From positions 14,012,001 through 14,076,000 of the forward strand of contig JBHGNT010000008.1 in the NCBI GenBank assembly GCA_043228905.1: DNA of 64,000 nt, read 5' to 3'. The DNA comes from Azolla caroliniana. Taxonomy: Eukaryota; Polypodiophyta. Every line of letters begins with the position of its first letter. Positions within the stretch are counted from its first letter, which is position 1. Below the pieces are notes generated by a model. The model was given only the letters and a program-made list of their open reading frames with translations, did not search any database and was not told where the DNA came from. The translations under genes were made by a program, and so were the position numbers. Shown piece after piece: positions 42,601 to 57,600 of this stretch.

Positions 42601-45600
42601 TTAGTTGCTTGATTGTTTTCATTTACTTACTATGCATAAGTGATCCATTAGAAGGAAGTAACAAAGTAATTCTTTCACTGCTTCAGCCCAACCTTTCTTT
42701 AGTTGAGATTTGATGTTCTCTAGGACGTTCAGTTCAACTTCTCATGATAGGATGGGGAGGTCGGGGGTTTGGGTCAGGGGCAGGGGTCCGGGATCGGGGG
42801 TCAAGTGGGTGGTCATTGAGAGGGAGAGAAGCATGGTTACATGTGCATTAGAGAAAGAAGAAAGAAAGAAAGAAAGATATATTAACGTCTTTTAAGAGGC
42901 CAAAATGGCCTATAAGACCAAATAAGAGATTACATCTTGAGTGTTTTCTCGTCTTTGAGAACAAATCAAAATAAAATAATATTACACAGTAAATATAAAA
43001 GTAAATAAGATGAAACGAGGGAATCTGGTTTTTGGCACATGTGAGATTCTCAAGTTAGGTATATTGTAGCTTTTGTCTTCGAAAGATCTCTAGCATAAGT
43101 CAATCCAGAATAGAAATGTCTCCAACGCGAGGGAAGCACCAACGATGGTGGGAGATAATGGTTTTTATCTGTCGATGACAAGGGTGTCAAGGTCGTGGTC
43201 CATGGGGCCGAGGCCTACGTGCACAGCAAATTGCTATTGCCCCATCAATTGTAACCCCTTTGTTATGTCCTGGTTTGGGCCCCATTTGTGTATCCCGTGA
43301 TGGACTTGTAGCATTAGGAGTGATGGGGCTAAAGAAAGTTGGGATTGTTCTTTGTGTATGAGCTCGTGTGGCTATATTCTTCAACAACTTTTCCCGATGT
43401 CTCTTGAGCTCTAGAAAGAAAAGTCCTAGGCATCGTTGGTCATCATATTCTATTACCTTGCGTAGTGGGCCAAAGCCTTGTTTAAAGAGGCAATGGTATC
43501 TCCCTCTGATTTCATAAAAGACACGACAATGACAAACATAATGTTCCTTAGATTCCACTCCTTGATGACACAATTGGCAAATTCTCTCTTCTAGATGTAG
43601 TCATGTATATCTGCCTACCTCAATCTATAGCTAATGTGATGAAGTTCGCAGCTGGCCTATCACACTACGCAACGCATAGGATAGATGTATGTCCATATAA
43701 GGTGGCCTGATAACGAATCCATCCTCCGATGTATGTAAGAAGTGTGTCTTATAGTGGACCATCTTTGTACCAAGTGGTATTTTGGGGCTGATCCATGTTA
43801 TCTTGTTTTCCAAGTTAATAATATCAGTTCGAATCACTTTGTTCTTTCCCACTTTGGTCATATTTAGATGGGGACAGTCCAAGCTATATTGAAACAGGGG
43901 TAGTGCATTTATACTCATGCCATGTGATTCGAACCATTGTTGCATTTCAGAATACCAACAATGAGTGTCTCCATTTTCAGCCAGCTGTCTTGATGACATA
44001 AGTGCCAACCTTGGGTACCTTCGTTTAGGGAGCTCCCAAAGACATTGGATAAATGTCACTGATCGGAACAATGCCTCGGTTATTATCGGTGCTGGTCCCA
44101 TCTCTGCCCGGATTATATCGTGGGGCACCGATGCTTTGCTCCTTATCATGTGAGCAATCATTGACACTAAAGGTCTCTCTAAATCTTTCCAATGATTTGC
44201 CTTGTTAAGACTCGGTCCCCCTGTTTCTACTCCACAGAGAAGAGTTGGTGTCAAAAGTGTATCAAATAACCATAACTTAGTCCATGGCTCTTAGAACTGC
44301 AAATGTGCACATTGTCTCTCGAGAGCACCAAGGGCTGCATATCCACAAGAAAGTCGGGCACAAGCAGCCTCCTGTAAGGAGAACCTAGGTCTTGTAAATG
44401 TTACTCCTAGGTATGTGTAGGAGCGTGTGTATTCCACCTTTTCCTCTCCCAAGAAGAATTCTGGTTCTGATCTTGTTACCCATGCTTGAGTGGTGTTAAA
44501 CACCATCACTTTAGTTTTGTCCATGTTGATTAACAAACCTTTGTCCGCACAAAATAGTTTTAAGGCATTTAGATGTCTTTGTAGTCCCTCCAGAGAGTCA
44601 GAAATCAGCACAATGTCATTAGCATATAGTAATATTTGTATAGCTATACCTGCTAGGCGTGCTCCGGAACCCCCGAATCTCTCTATGTAATGTGATACCT
44701 CATCTATATAGAGACCAAAGAGAGTGGAGGATAGTGGGCATCCTTGCTTCACTCCAATTGTGCTAGCCACCACCTCTAACAAGCCCTTGGAAGACCAGAC
44801 TTTTCCTAACACGGATTCATAGAGTGCATAGATTCCCCATTACATATGTGTATGAACACCAAGGGCTTCTAGCCGCTGCATAAGCCGAGCACGTGACAGT
44901 GTCAAAGGCTTTTCGGAAATCCACAAAGCAGCAATAAATCCTCTTATTGTGGGCTCTGCCCTCCTCAATAAGGGCCCGAAGGGTGAATATGTGATCCAAA
45001 GTTGTGAACCCCTTCCAAAAGCTTGCCTGTCCAACTAAACGACAACCATTCTGCTCTGCCCATATACTCAATTCTAAATCTAGAATCGACCCATATAGTT
45101 TAGCCAAGTAATGACCAATCATGATTATCCTATAGTTGCTTGGCATCATTGGGTCTCCACTCTTGAGGATTGGCACGATGGTATGCTGAGTCCACCTAGT
45201 AGGGAAACCTTCACACATGGCTCTATTAAATATGTGTGCTAGCAATGGGAACAAGGTGTCAGGGGCATAGATAAAGTGCTCACCCACCAATCCATCATGA
45301 TCTTGGGCCTTCCCAAATTGTAGTTGATCAATGGTATTTCTTACATTTTCTGGTGTAAAGAAGGTTGATTCATGTGGACGTGAGGCATTCGGGTGGGGAA
45401 GAGGAGGTTGCCCCGGGATATCATATAGAACCTTTGCATATTCATGCCACACTTGTGGTGAGGTTAATTGTGTGGTGGGTTGCCTCTCATTAAACATTTT
45501 CCATGCTCTTTTACTCTCTTGTCCTAGAAACAAGCTATACAAATGATCTTCAAATTTAGCCAAATGCAATCTCTTCTTCTTCCTTACGAGGCGTTGGAAG

Positions 45601-48600
45601 GTTGCTCTCACTTGGTTGTGTGTATAAATGCCCCGTGTCACATCACGCCGCAAGCATCTCCTTGTATCACGACATTCCTCATCATACCAACTATTTTGTA
45701 TTACCCTACCAAGTTTGGGGGGATTAGCCGATGTGTGAGGGAAGGCATTTGTGGCTGCTTTATGCAATGATTTGGACAATCCTTGGGTAAGTTCTTCAAG
45801 GGGTGCGAAAGGATCCAAATCTAGCATGCCATTGTATACACTACAACTATACACATCAAATACACATCAATTGTCTCGCGAGTAAATAGATACTTACCCA
45901 GCCCACTCTCCTTAGCATATACATCCTTTGTGCATCCATCCTTTACCTTGAAGCATAGATATGCCTGATCTGCTGCCAAACCAATAGGTCTACCTGATAT
46001 TGTGAACATTGTTATTTCAGGTATAAGAGATGGAGATCCCATTAGATAATCGATTGTGCTTGCACCCCCTTTTGGGTTCCAACATGTCAAAGCATCTGAT
46101 CCAGGCCATTGTGACAAGCCATTATATATCACAAATCCATGCGCACTTCCCAAGGCTAGAAAGTGTTTTTCATATTCAGTTATAGCACTCATATCTTGAT
46201 CTTGTCGTTTTAGACCAACCTCTTCTACCATAACTTCTCCATAAACAGCCTCGTTGGTGTTAAACATAGTTGGTTGTTCATTCTTGGTCCGTGCATTAAA
46301 ATCTCCTAATAGTATTGTCCCCCATAGTAGCAAATCTTATGATATCATCATATAGTGGTAGATATGCTCATTCACCTAGAGGTGCAAACCTTGAGTAGGC
46401 AAGTGGAAAGTAGCAAATTGCAATATATAACTCCCTAAGATCCCCTCGTTTTATTCGTATCCACATGTAGCATGCATCACATCCTTATGGACAACATGCA
46501 CTCTATCATGGAACTCCTTTTTGTATAGCACAGCCACTCCTCCCGAACCTCTAGTGCTTCCTCGTGTCCAAGGTTGGGGGCAACATATTGACTCCCAGCT
46601 ATATCCTTGTACCTCGGGGAGTTTGCTACCTATGCATTGGTGAGTTTCTATATACATAGCAATATCTGTGTTTTTCAATGTATCTTCAAAATATCCGACA
46701 TCTGTCCGTAGAGAGCCGTTGCAATTCCATATGGTCATGTGTAGGGTCTCATAGGCCATATATCGTCATGTGCTCCTCTTCTCTATAATAATGACCTTGC
46801 CATCTCTATAAACGGCTTATTTTCCTTCCTTTCTTGCATCAAGCACTCGTGGCATGTTTTCTTTGCGGTGTGCCACTTGGGCTAGAGTGAGATCGTCATC
46901 TAAGTATATTTTTTCACCCTTGACTACCTTTCTTTTAGAGAGGAAAGCTTTTTTCTTGTCAATGTCCATCAAGCGAATGAGAAGGGCTTTAGCTCTAAAC
47001 TCATCTCTTCCCACCCTCCACACTGAAGCAAATGGAATATCTTATGCTCCAATCTTTGTTTTGAGATTCTTGGCATCTTCTTGTGGACTTCCTTTTTCGG
47101 CCCAACCAACCACTCGTACATTTAACACACGAGCTTTCCTCTTGGCTTCTTCTTCTAATGTAGCATTCATCATTGTTATCCTATCCATGGATGTTCCTTT
47201 TTGCTTTTTCACTACCTCTATCCAAGGAGCTTGCTCTTGCTTTAATTTCGTTTTGGGCGTGCTCAGCTTGAGCTTTGGCATCTTTGCCATGTCTGCCCAT
47301 GTTTGCATTTCCTTAGTGACATTCGCTTTCACTTTAGAGATGCATCTTTCCACTGCTTCTTGTCCTTTTTCGAAATCCACTTTTATAGCTCCTAACTCAA
47401 ACCTTACTTGAGGATATTTTATCCTTAAGGCATTGTGCCAAAAATGCAACAGATCATAAAATGCAAGGAAATAAACATTTCAAACAAGACAAGAAAGAAA
47501 CCCTACATATGTAGGGTTAACAAAACCCCAAACGCAGCATGAGACCTTAAAATGCTGAACTTTAAAATGTACAAGAAACCCTAAAAAGCAGTAGGAAAAC
47601 TTAAAATGAAAGACGCGTAAATTGCAGCAACAAATCCTGAAACACATTAAGGAATCCAAAAACGCAATGAGGTATTAACATCTGTTAAGAGGCCGAAATG
47701 ACCAATAGGAACAAACATGAGATTACATCTTAAAATGTTGTCTCATCTTTAAGAACAAATCAAAATAGACGTAACTAAACATAGTTTACTAAAGAATCTC
47801 GTCATCTAATCACTGCAATTTTGAAGTTAGATTGAGTAAACTTCTGCCTTCGAAGAATCTCAACGATGGACTGCGCAAATATGAACACATCTCCAAAGGG
47901 AGGCACCTTTGGTGCTAGGTGATAATTTATTTGTCAATGATAAGAGTAACACGGCCATGGTCCGGATGGTCGTGGCCTACACGTACAAACATTCTATGAG
48001 TTGATCTATTGTAACCCCATTCACATCCCCTGGTTGAGACCCACTTGTGTACATCAAGAAAGAAAGAAAGAAAGATATATTAACGTCTTTTAAGAGGCCA
48101 AAATGACCTATAAGACCAAACAAAAGATTACATCTTTGGTGTTGCTTCGTCTTTAAGAACAAACCAAAATAAAATAAAGATTACTCCGTAAATATAAAAG
48201 TAAATAAGATAAAAAGAGATGAGGGAATCTGGTTTTTGCAAAGCACATGTGAGATTCTCAAGTTAGATTAATTGTAACTTTTGACTTCGAAAGATCTCTA
48301 GCCTAGGTCGATCCAAAATGGAGAGGTCTCCAGCGCAAGCGAAACACATGCGATGGCAGGAGATAATGGCCTTTATGTGTCGATGACAAGAGTGTTGAGG
48401 TCATGGTCCATGGGGCCAGGGCCTACATGCACGACAAATTGCTATTGCCCGATTTATTGTAACCCCTTTGTTATATCTTGTTCGGGAGGCCATTTGTGTA
48501 TCTCTTGATTGACTTGTAGCATTAAGAGTGATGGGGCTAAAGAAAGTTGTGATTGTTCTTTGTGGATGTGGTTGTGTGGCTGTATTATTGTCCTTCAACA

Positions 48601-51600
48601 ACTTTTCCCTATGTCTCTTGAGTTCTAGCAAGAAAAGTCCTAGGCATCGTTGGTCATCATATTCCATTACCTTGCGTAGTAGGCCAAAGCCTTGTTTAAA
48701 GAGGCAATGGTATCTCCCTTTGATTTCATAATAGACACTACAATGACAAACATATTGTTCTTCAGATTCCACTCCTCAATGACACAATTAGCAAATTCTT
48801 TTTTCTAGAGGTGTTCGTGTATATCTGCCTACCTCAATCTCTAACTAATGTGATGAAGTTCGCAACTACCCTATCACATTATGCAATGCATAGGATAGAT
48901 GTATGTCCAGATAAGGTGGCCAGATAATGAATCCATCGTCCAATGTGTGTAAGAAGTGTCTTGTAGTCGGCCATCTTTGTACGAAGTGATATTTTGGGGC
49001 TGATCCATGTTATCTTGTTTTCCAAGTTAATAATATCAATCGAGATCACTCTATTCTTTTCAATTTTGGTCATATTTAGATGGGGAGAGTCCAAGCTATA
49101 TTGGAACAAGGGTAGTGCATTTATACTCATGCCATGTTACTAGAACCATTGCTGCATTTCAGCATACCAACAATGCATGTCTCCATTTTCAGCCAGTTGT
49201 CTTGATGAAATAAGTGCCAACCTTGGATACCTCCGTTTGGGGAGTTCCCAATGACGTTGGATACATGTCACTGATCGGAACAATGCCTCAGTGATTATAG
49301 GTGCCGCTCCATCTCTACACGGATTATATCATGGGACACCGATGCTTTGCTCCTTATCATGCAAGCAATCATTGACACTAAAGGTCTCTCTAAATCTTTC
49401 CAATGATTTGCCTTGTTAAGACTCAATCCCTACGTTTCTACTCCATAGAGAAGAGTTGGTGTGACGAGTGTATCAAATAACCACAACTTAGTTCGCGGCT
49501 CTTGGAACGGCAAATGTGCACATTGCCTTTCGAGAGCACCAAGGGTTGCATATCCACGAGAAAGTCAGGCACAACCGACCTCCCGTAAGGAGAACCTCGG
49601 CCCTGTAAATATTACTCCTAGGCATGTGTAGGAGCGTGTGTATTCTACCTTTTCCTCTCCAGAGACGAATTCCGGTTCTGATCTTGTTACCCATGCTTGA
49701 GTGGTGTTAAACACCATCACTTTAGTTTTATCCATGTTGATTGACAAACCTTTGTCCGTACAAAATAGTAATATAGTCCCTCCAGAGAGTCAGAAATCAG
49801 CACAATGTCATCAGCATATAGTAATATTTGTATAGCTATACCTGCTAGGCATGCTGAACCCCCGAATCTCTCTGTGTAATGTGATACCTCACCTATATAG
49901 AGACCAAAGAGAGTGGGGGATAGTGGGCATCCTTGCTTCACTCCAATTGTGCTAGCCACCGCCTCTGACAAACCCTTGGAAAACCACACTTTTCTTGACA
50001 CGGATTCATAGATTCCCCATTGCATATCTGTAGGAACACCAAGGGCTTCTAGCCGCTGCATAAGCCGAGCACGTGCCACATGTGGCACAAAGAGAGATTA
50101 ATGTCTTTTAAAAGAGAACAAAATGCCCAATGAGATCAATATTTGAGTTACATTCACAGAAAATGTTGTTAACAATGTCAGTTTATTGTAGGATAAATAA
50201 AAACTGTCCACCATCTCAGTAATCAAGACTTCTTCCCGAGTTGTATCCTTACATCAACCTACATTAGGAATGACAAAACTTGATTTGCATCTGAAAATGC
50301 TGACCCATCTTGGAGAACAAGCCAAATATATATAAATACATAAGTTAAACTGTCAATAGCTCTCTCTCAAGCATTTTTCTAAGAGTGTATACATTTAGAC
50401 ATTCCATGCTTTTGCAAAACGATTTTGTTCGCCAAGCATACAACAATTGTCAATGTAAGCTTAAATGAACAGAAACAATTGACTTCTAAATTTCTTCCAC
50501 ATGGGCTGGTCTAAGATTGACATATCTCTGAAGAGAGGAAAGTACATTCTTATCAGATGATAATGGCCTCGCATCCATAGGTTCATCCATAAGGAATATT
50601 CTTATGAAGAAATGGAATACTATTACTCTGCCCTTGTTCATGCATGAATGCAAAATCAGTACATATGAGTTTAAGAAATCAGATCGTGCAAGTGATCCAA
50701 GAACATACTAAAGCGATGCAAACTCAGAATGAATACACTTGCAAAAGTTGATAATCATGCTTGCTTATATTATAGAGAAAAAAGTATGTAATTGTTCATA
50801 CCTCCTCTATGAAAGCGCCCTTGTTTGACCTGCATACAACCCACTCTTCCAGTAGTGTCTGGAAAAACAAGAAAATATCAAGCCACGAATATCGAAGGCA
50901 CAATTATGAATATGTGTGATGCAGTACCTTATGATCAAACTCATCCATTTTCAGTACAATCGGGATAATAATGGCTTTAGTGGATGCTTTCTTAGCAGCC
51001 TTTTCAGGTGATTGATCATTAACAGCATTGGTGAAATTTGGCGACTGACCTTTCACTGCATTCACTTTTAGTTGATTCAGAATAATTACTTCCCTTTTGT
51101 GTGTAGCTAAACTATGATAGTTAGCAGAAAATAAGGATTTCCAAAAGCACAATAAATAAAACTGTATAATACCAAATGAAGATGAATTTATAATTGATGC
51201 ATAATGAGGTTCCTGACATGAATCAACTGATGACGCAATGCCCCTGGAACCCCCGACAATTTCGGCCTTAATATTTTCTTCTGAAAATCTTGTGCTTTCA
51301 ATATTGGTGGTAACTTCTGCATTGATATTCTGTCCTTGTTTGGTGCTAGATATCACTTTTTCTGTTTCTCTAGCTGTAGGAATGTCTGCATGGCTTGTCT
51401 TACCGTTACTTTCCTCATCCATAAGATAGATACTAGGATCCAAATGTATGCCCTGAAAGTACATAAACAAGTCCAACCCCTAAATCTATAAATCTAATTG
51501 ATTGCATTGACGTCTGATAAGCAAATTTTAAGAAACACGTCACTTCAAGTAGTATCTCAGCAATGTTCTGTACATACTACATATTTGTTCCATGTGATTT

Positions 51601-54600
51601 CTTGGAAAACAATTATCCTAAATGTATGAAAGAAAAAATTCTTTTCAGGGAGTCATTTTTGGTAGACATTTCTGTCCAAACAATGAATCCTCTGTCCAAG
51701 CACCAATCAATTGTTTCCGCCACTTCTTCCACATCTTACTAACAAAGACTATCGTATATAATCTATGTGGGATTTTTTTTGCCTCAGTTTTAAGCAGTCA
51801 CAGGTTGAGTGAGCCTGAGCCAGAGCCAGTGAATTGTTTTCCAAAACTCACAGACCCAGTTCATTGTTTTCCAGCCTGCATTTGCTATGAGCCAGAACCA
51901 GTATATTTTTGTTGGAAGAAGCAGTTTCATTCAAATACAAATTAGATCGACCGAGCACTGCATGTGCCACTACTGCTTCTATGAAATAAAGTAAATGGGC
52001 GGAAAGCCAACCTGCTTTCTACAAGGAGTATAGGAACATGGCCTTTTAGGACTTAATCTTATATAGAATAATATAACTACTACTGCATCATATCTAATCA
52101 ACTGTGCGTTAAAAATTTTCATTTCAAAATATCCTAAAATATAATATTCACAACAAAGAAATATTCTCCAGATAGATAACAGACCTCAATTATAATTGGT
52201 TTTCCATCCTTCATAGCTTTCTTCAAGTCTCCATGCAGCCCTGAAATTCATAGCAGTCTGTTGGCAAGGCATCACAATTCTGTGTAATTCAGGTAAACGT
52301 TTATGGACCAAAACGTTTATACCTTTTCTCAGAATCCTGCATTCTCTTGCAAACTCTGTAACAAGTTCCTCCTGAGATGAGAAATCCCTTTCCCAAACAG
52401 GCGTTGAAGGGAGGGGGGCACTATAAGCATTAAATAAACTGCATCAGAATGTTTGTTGCATCTCCTCTTCTTTTGTAATCTACACAGCCTTGTAAAATTA
52501 AACTTTCCTACAGTCTCCATGGAAACCTACCATGAACAACATTATAAGAGAGGAAAAAGATTTGCAGTTTGTGTATCGGTGCATACCCAGACTCTGCTAA
52601 TAAATTAAGAAGACAGCTCATAATGGCCCACATCATTATTCTTCGAGAATCTGGAGGAATTATTATGAATATACAGGAAATATGTGTGGTTTGAATTTAA
52701 TGTTTAAATTTGTGGGTTTCACTACATCACTACATTGAGAAGATCATAACAGTAGTTACACGGATATATTTATTCCAGAGTTGGAATCAGCCATTGTATA
52801 TGTATATACATTAGCTTTGTGATAACTTATGCATGGGATTTTGACCTTTAAATCTCAATAAAAAACCCCAACAACAAGCGAATAACATTATTTTACACAA
52901 GCATGGGACTATATAACCAGAAACTATTGACAATGCTGTGAGATGAAAGATTGTTATGAACTTAGAATGATGACGGTCCCGATGAACGATTGGAAATTAG
53001 ATTTGTATAGAGGACACACAAGCTCATTACACATCATCTTATTAGTGTCAGCTTTCTGTTGGAAGCAGATGGTAGTTGGAGCTATAAAGTCAATCTTTTA
53101 TCCAACTACATTGTTTCTTTGAGAGCAGATTAATTGGCAAGTGGACACTTGAGAAATCTGTTACCTAGACACCCTAGGTATCAATACATGTAAAGACAAC
53201 TGGGATCTATAATGTTAGGGTATGTATACTTTATCGAAATAGATAATTTGCCTATGGACATCGTTTCAACCAAAATTTCAGCAAATCAAACATCTCGAGC
53301 AGAAGTCTCTCTTTACATATCAACAAATGTAGGTTCCCTAAATAACCTCAAAACAACATCAACCATAAGTTCTTGCACCTTAGGTTGATGATATGTACTT
53401 TCCTAGATCGACCTAGAAATTCAATTCCTTAGAAAATAGAGTATCGTTACCAAAAGGATGATTCCTGAATCCAAGCTGACATATGAAATGAATATAAGAA
53501 CTCGCTGGTTCTTCTATGGGGTAGGACCATACAAAGGGATATCATAAACGAGCTCTGTTCTATATAGTTGCGAATACAAAAGCATGAACATTTGAAAATA
53601 ATGAAGGATTAACTTGGAGTACACTTGAGTCATCTCTAGAAAAAAACTATGGGTGGCTTATGTAAAATCAGGATTAATGGCTTTGGTAAGTATCCAAAAG
53701 CAGCCTTTCATGTCTCATAGGAGATTCCATATTTCTCAGTCATATACTGTTCTTTCATGTATCTCCTAGAGGCGCACTCACACATGTTCAGATGATGCTT
53801 CCCAGACTGACTTCACTCTAAAGAATATTTATAAAGAAAAATAGATACCAATACTTTCATGCAGTTTCATTGAATCTATACACTTTTATGTTAATATGAA
53901 TATAATACACAGCTCAATTTTTAAAGAAGAGAACATACTCTGTAGATGTACGGATCAGTTCATAAACCATATCTGTCTGCACAACACATATATCTAGTAA
54001 GTTTAACAGAATTAAAATACTTTTCCATGCAGTTTAGGATCAAACTTCTGTAATTTACAACAATTTTGGACAACAATGATTTTCAGTGTAATTTTCATCG
54101 AAACTCCATGTTCTCTAAACTGAAAATCGCTACTATAGATTAAAGGATCATCCAACTTTCACACTTGTTTTGCTCCTAATACTTATACTGTTATTTTGAA
54201 GAAAGGAGATATTTGTGGTCAATTTCTCAAATAGATACAGTTCTATTACCTAAACCCATTCACTTTGGGCATCAGCCTAAGGTCAGCCCATATAAATAAT
54301 TGTCTTAACAGATTTGACAGATGGAAAAATAACAGCCCATTGGACATTCAGCATAAACCCATCGGCATATCCACACTATATAATGACACCCAAATGCAGC
54401 CTATACTCTCTGGTATGTTTCCATCTCAAGCATGGAATTCAGGTATATGTCTAGATGCTGCAGTGAGGATGCAAAACTCTTAATGTTCTATTTCCTACCT
54501 ATGTCTACAAAGAGCATATATAATGGTATCGGTGCTCAGTCTTTGCATCATGTATGACTCCAATCTCAGCCTCCATCCATTCAGTGAGTTTTATTCTCTT

Positions 54601-57600
54601 ATGGCAAGTCATATCTAGTCTTTGTGGTACAGTGCTTGTAAGGTAGCACTAATCCCATCTCTACCTCCAAGGTACACTAAATGTTGTTACTAGTACAGCA
54701 TCCTCGATGAAGGCACTATGTGGTCTATGCCACATCAGTATGTAATTCTGCAGACTGATAGGGCCTCCACGACTTCTATCAATGGTTTCATGTCATTGCA
54801 GGTGCTTGCAGCCAATTGATATTCAAGTTTAAATAAGAAAGTGTTCTAGATATAGAAAAATGTAAAACAAGTTCATGAATCTATAACATCACAGTTATTA
54901 TGTAGAGATAAGAGGCTATTTGAATTCTCATTTTGCACTAAAAAGAAAACGAACTGAATTCTCAGACTGCCTACCTGTAACACATTAGGTAAGTTCAGAC
55001 GCTGCGCAAGCTGTGTTGCAACAGTTGATTTTCCCACACAGGCAGTTCCACAGACAAGAATGACTAATGGAACCCTTTGATGATGAAACCTGTAAATTTG
55101 ATGATGGCATGATAAATTTAAAGACTTTCCTAGTCCTATTTCAAATTTCCAACGTTTTAAATAGTTCTAGATTCTTGACACACAAACAAACCTTGTCATC
55201 ATTTTGTACCGATTGATATATTCTTCACCATAACCACGCCGTTCCATAAGCTTATGAAAACGATATTGTAAATGCTTACTCTTTAGACACAATTTTAAGC
55301 AAGAGAACCAATAAAGAAAACTCTTACTTTGAAAAGGTTGGCCTCCAAGTCTGTTTGTGACCTACAGCATACATCATGATATTAAGGAAATGAATCATAT
55401 TAGAGATTTTTTTGAGTATGACATTTATGCATTGCTTACATACACGTCCAACAGGCTATTATCGATAAGAAGTTTTTTCAGCTCAAGGGATATTTTAATC
55501 GCAACATGATTTGGTATCTGCAAAAAGTATAGAGATAGTAAGTGCCCACAATCAACCCATAAAAGCCAGGACTGAACATCTAGATATGCCATCATCATTG
55601 TGAAGAGTATACCTTGGTCACAGTGAGCATTCTGCTTAGTAAAAATCTTGAGAGAACATAATAATGGTCTGCATTCTCTCCCAGCCAAACCCGAACCTGC
55701 TCAAACATAAGCCCATCACTGTTTATGTAAGTTTTCAACATTAGCAAAACAGAATTCAGCTTTAGTCTTGTAGTTTTACAACAACACTTAGCTTTTGAGC
55801 CATATTAAGAAAATAACCTTTATTCACAACCCAAGTACTTCTCCTGAGAGCAACTTGCCTTATAATTTTTACCTAATTATCTATTATTATGTATTTGAAA
55901 CAAACCTGATTTTAACTTTCAGCTACAGAATCAAAAAGTGAAGAATGAAAAGGATGGCTACAATAAAAGGAATTAAAAATAGCCAAGGTAAAGAGACAAC
56001 TGAAATATGTCTCAAGAAGATGATTGATGGTGGATGTAATAAGAGGAAGATATTGTGACAAATAGCTGTGTGGAGGACGAGAAGCATCTTATGAGTGGGT
56101 TGTTAAACACAAGGAAGTTGAGGCACATTGAGAAACTAAGAAATAAGATGCTCGCATATTAAATGTCGAAGACTAAAGTGTGGGGAACTATTGACAGGGC
56201 TCTAAAATGTTTGTGAAGATTGGTGACCCCTCTAGAGCCTAAAACAGCCAAAAACTAGAACAAAAAAGACTAGAAAGAAAGAAAGAAAGATATATTAACG
56301 TCTTTTAAGAGGCCAAAATGGCCTATAAGACCGAATAAGAGATTACATCTTAAATGTTTTCTCGTCTTTGAGAACAAATCAAAATAAAGTAAATATTACA
56401 CAGTAACTATAAAAGTAAATAAGATGAAAAGAAAAGAGACGAGAGAATCTGGTTTTTGGCACATGCGAGATTCTCAAGTTAGGTATATTGTAGCTTTTGT
56501 CTCCGAAATATCTCTATCATAGGTCAATCCAGAATGGAAATGTCTCCGAAGCGAGGGAAGCTCCTACAATGGCGGGAGATAATGGCTTTTAGAGAGAGAG
56601 AGAGAGAGAGAGAGAAAGAAAGAAAGAAAGATATATTAACATTTTTTAAGAGGCCAAAATGGCCTTTAAGACCAAACAAGAGATTACATCTCAAGTGTTG
56701 TCTAGGCTTTGAGAACCACAAATCAAAATACAATAAATATTACTCCGTAAATATAAAAGTAAATCAGATAAAAAGAGATGAGGGAAACTGGTTTTTGGCA
56801 CATGTGAGATTCTCAAGTTAGATGTATTGTAACTTTTGTCTTCGAAAGATGTCTAGCATAGGTCAATCCAGAATGGAAAGGTCTCTGACGTGAGGGAAGC
56901 ACCTGCGATGGCAGGAGATAATGGCTTTTATCTGTCGATAGATGCTAGAGTAAGAATTAACATGGAACATTACAGAAAATAGATGCTAACAGAATCCTGT
57001 TCTTAATAACCAACACCAATTGCAATATTCCAGCAAAAATATTAAATTATGAGGGAAGCAAATGATAAATTGTGGTTGAAAGCAAGTGTCAGATATCAGA
57101 GCAGATGACAATGGAATGTAAAAGAGAAAAACTGAGAAGCAAATAGGAATTCAAATGGCTGAACATCGCACATGCAAAGTGACTACATTCACCTCTTCAA
57201 TTTCAACATTGCTATCCTTAGGTGGACTCTCTTTCATCTCTTCTTCAGTAGCATTTGTCTTCTTGCCCTTTCCTTTCACTTTCTTCCATTTGTAGCAATC
57301 ATGTTTAAGGTGAACCTTCTTGCTACAATGATGGCATTCAATATCTTTACCATGTGATTTACTAGAGCCTTGACGATCAGATTTGCCTCTCTATGTGAAA
57401 TGCCCCTATTATGCAAAGCACAAGAGGACTTACAAGATGCATTGTTCTGCCAATTCATCTCTTCGATGTGAAGAGAACTCTCTACATCAACAAACAAGAG
57501 CATCACATTTAAATTGCTAATGGCAGTTCTAGAGATATCCCAGCTCTTTGGCAAAGTGCAAAGCAAAAATATAGCCTTAAAACTCATCATCAATGACAAA

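Larger units (their letters stand above)
42862..47664 (-). mobile_element. LINE copy 1, near full length, with (TTTC)n tail
   Basis: Minus-strand order: possible 5' leader (47664-47450, with AACCCTACATATGTAGGGTT), an ORF1 remnant with an RRM-like C-terminal part, then ORF2 with AP endonuclease, RT and a C-terminal Cys/His region, a 3' UTR (43186-42880), and a tail that on the plus strand reads (GAAA)nGATATATTAACGTC. There are no LTRs. The domain order is that of plant L1-type LINEs, but the tail is (TTTC)n rather than poly(A). The copy has frameshifts. It lies in the 10.4-kb intron in the same orientation as the host gene. Confidence 0.85.
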
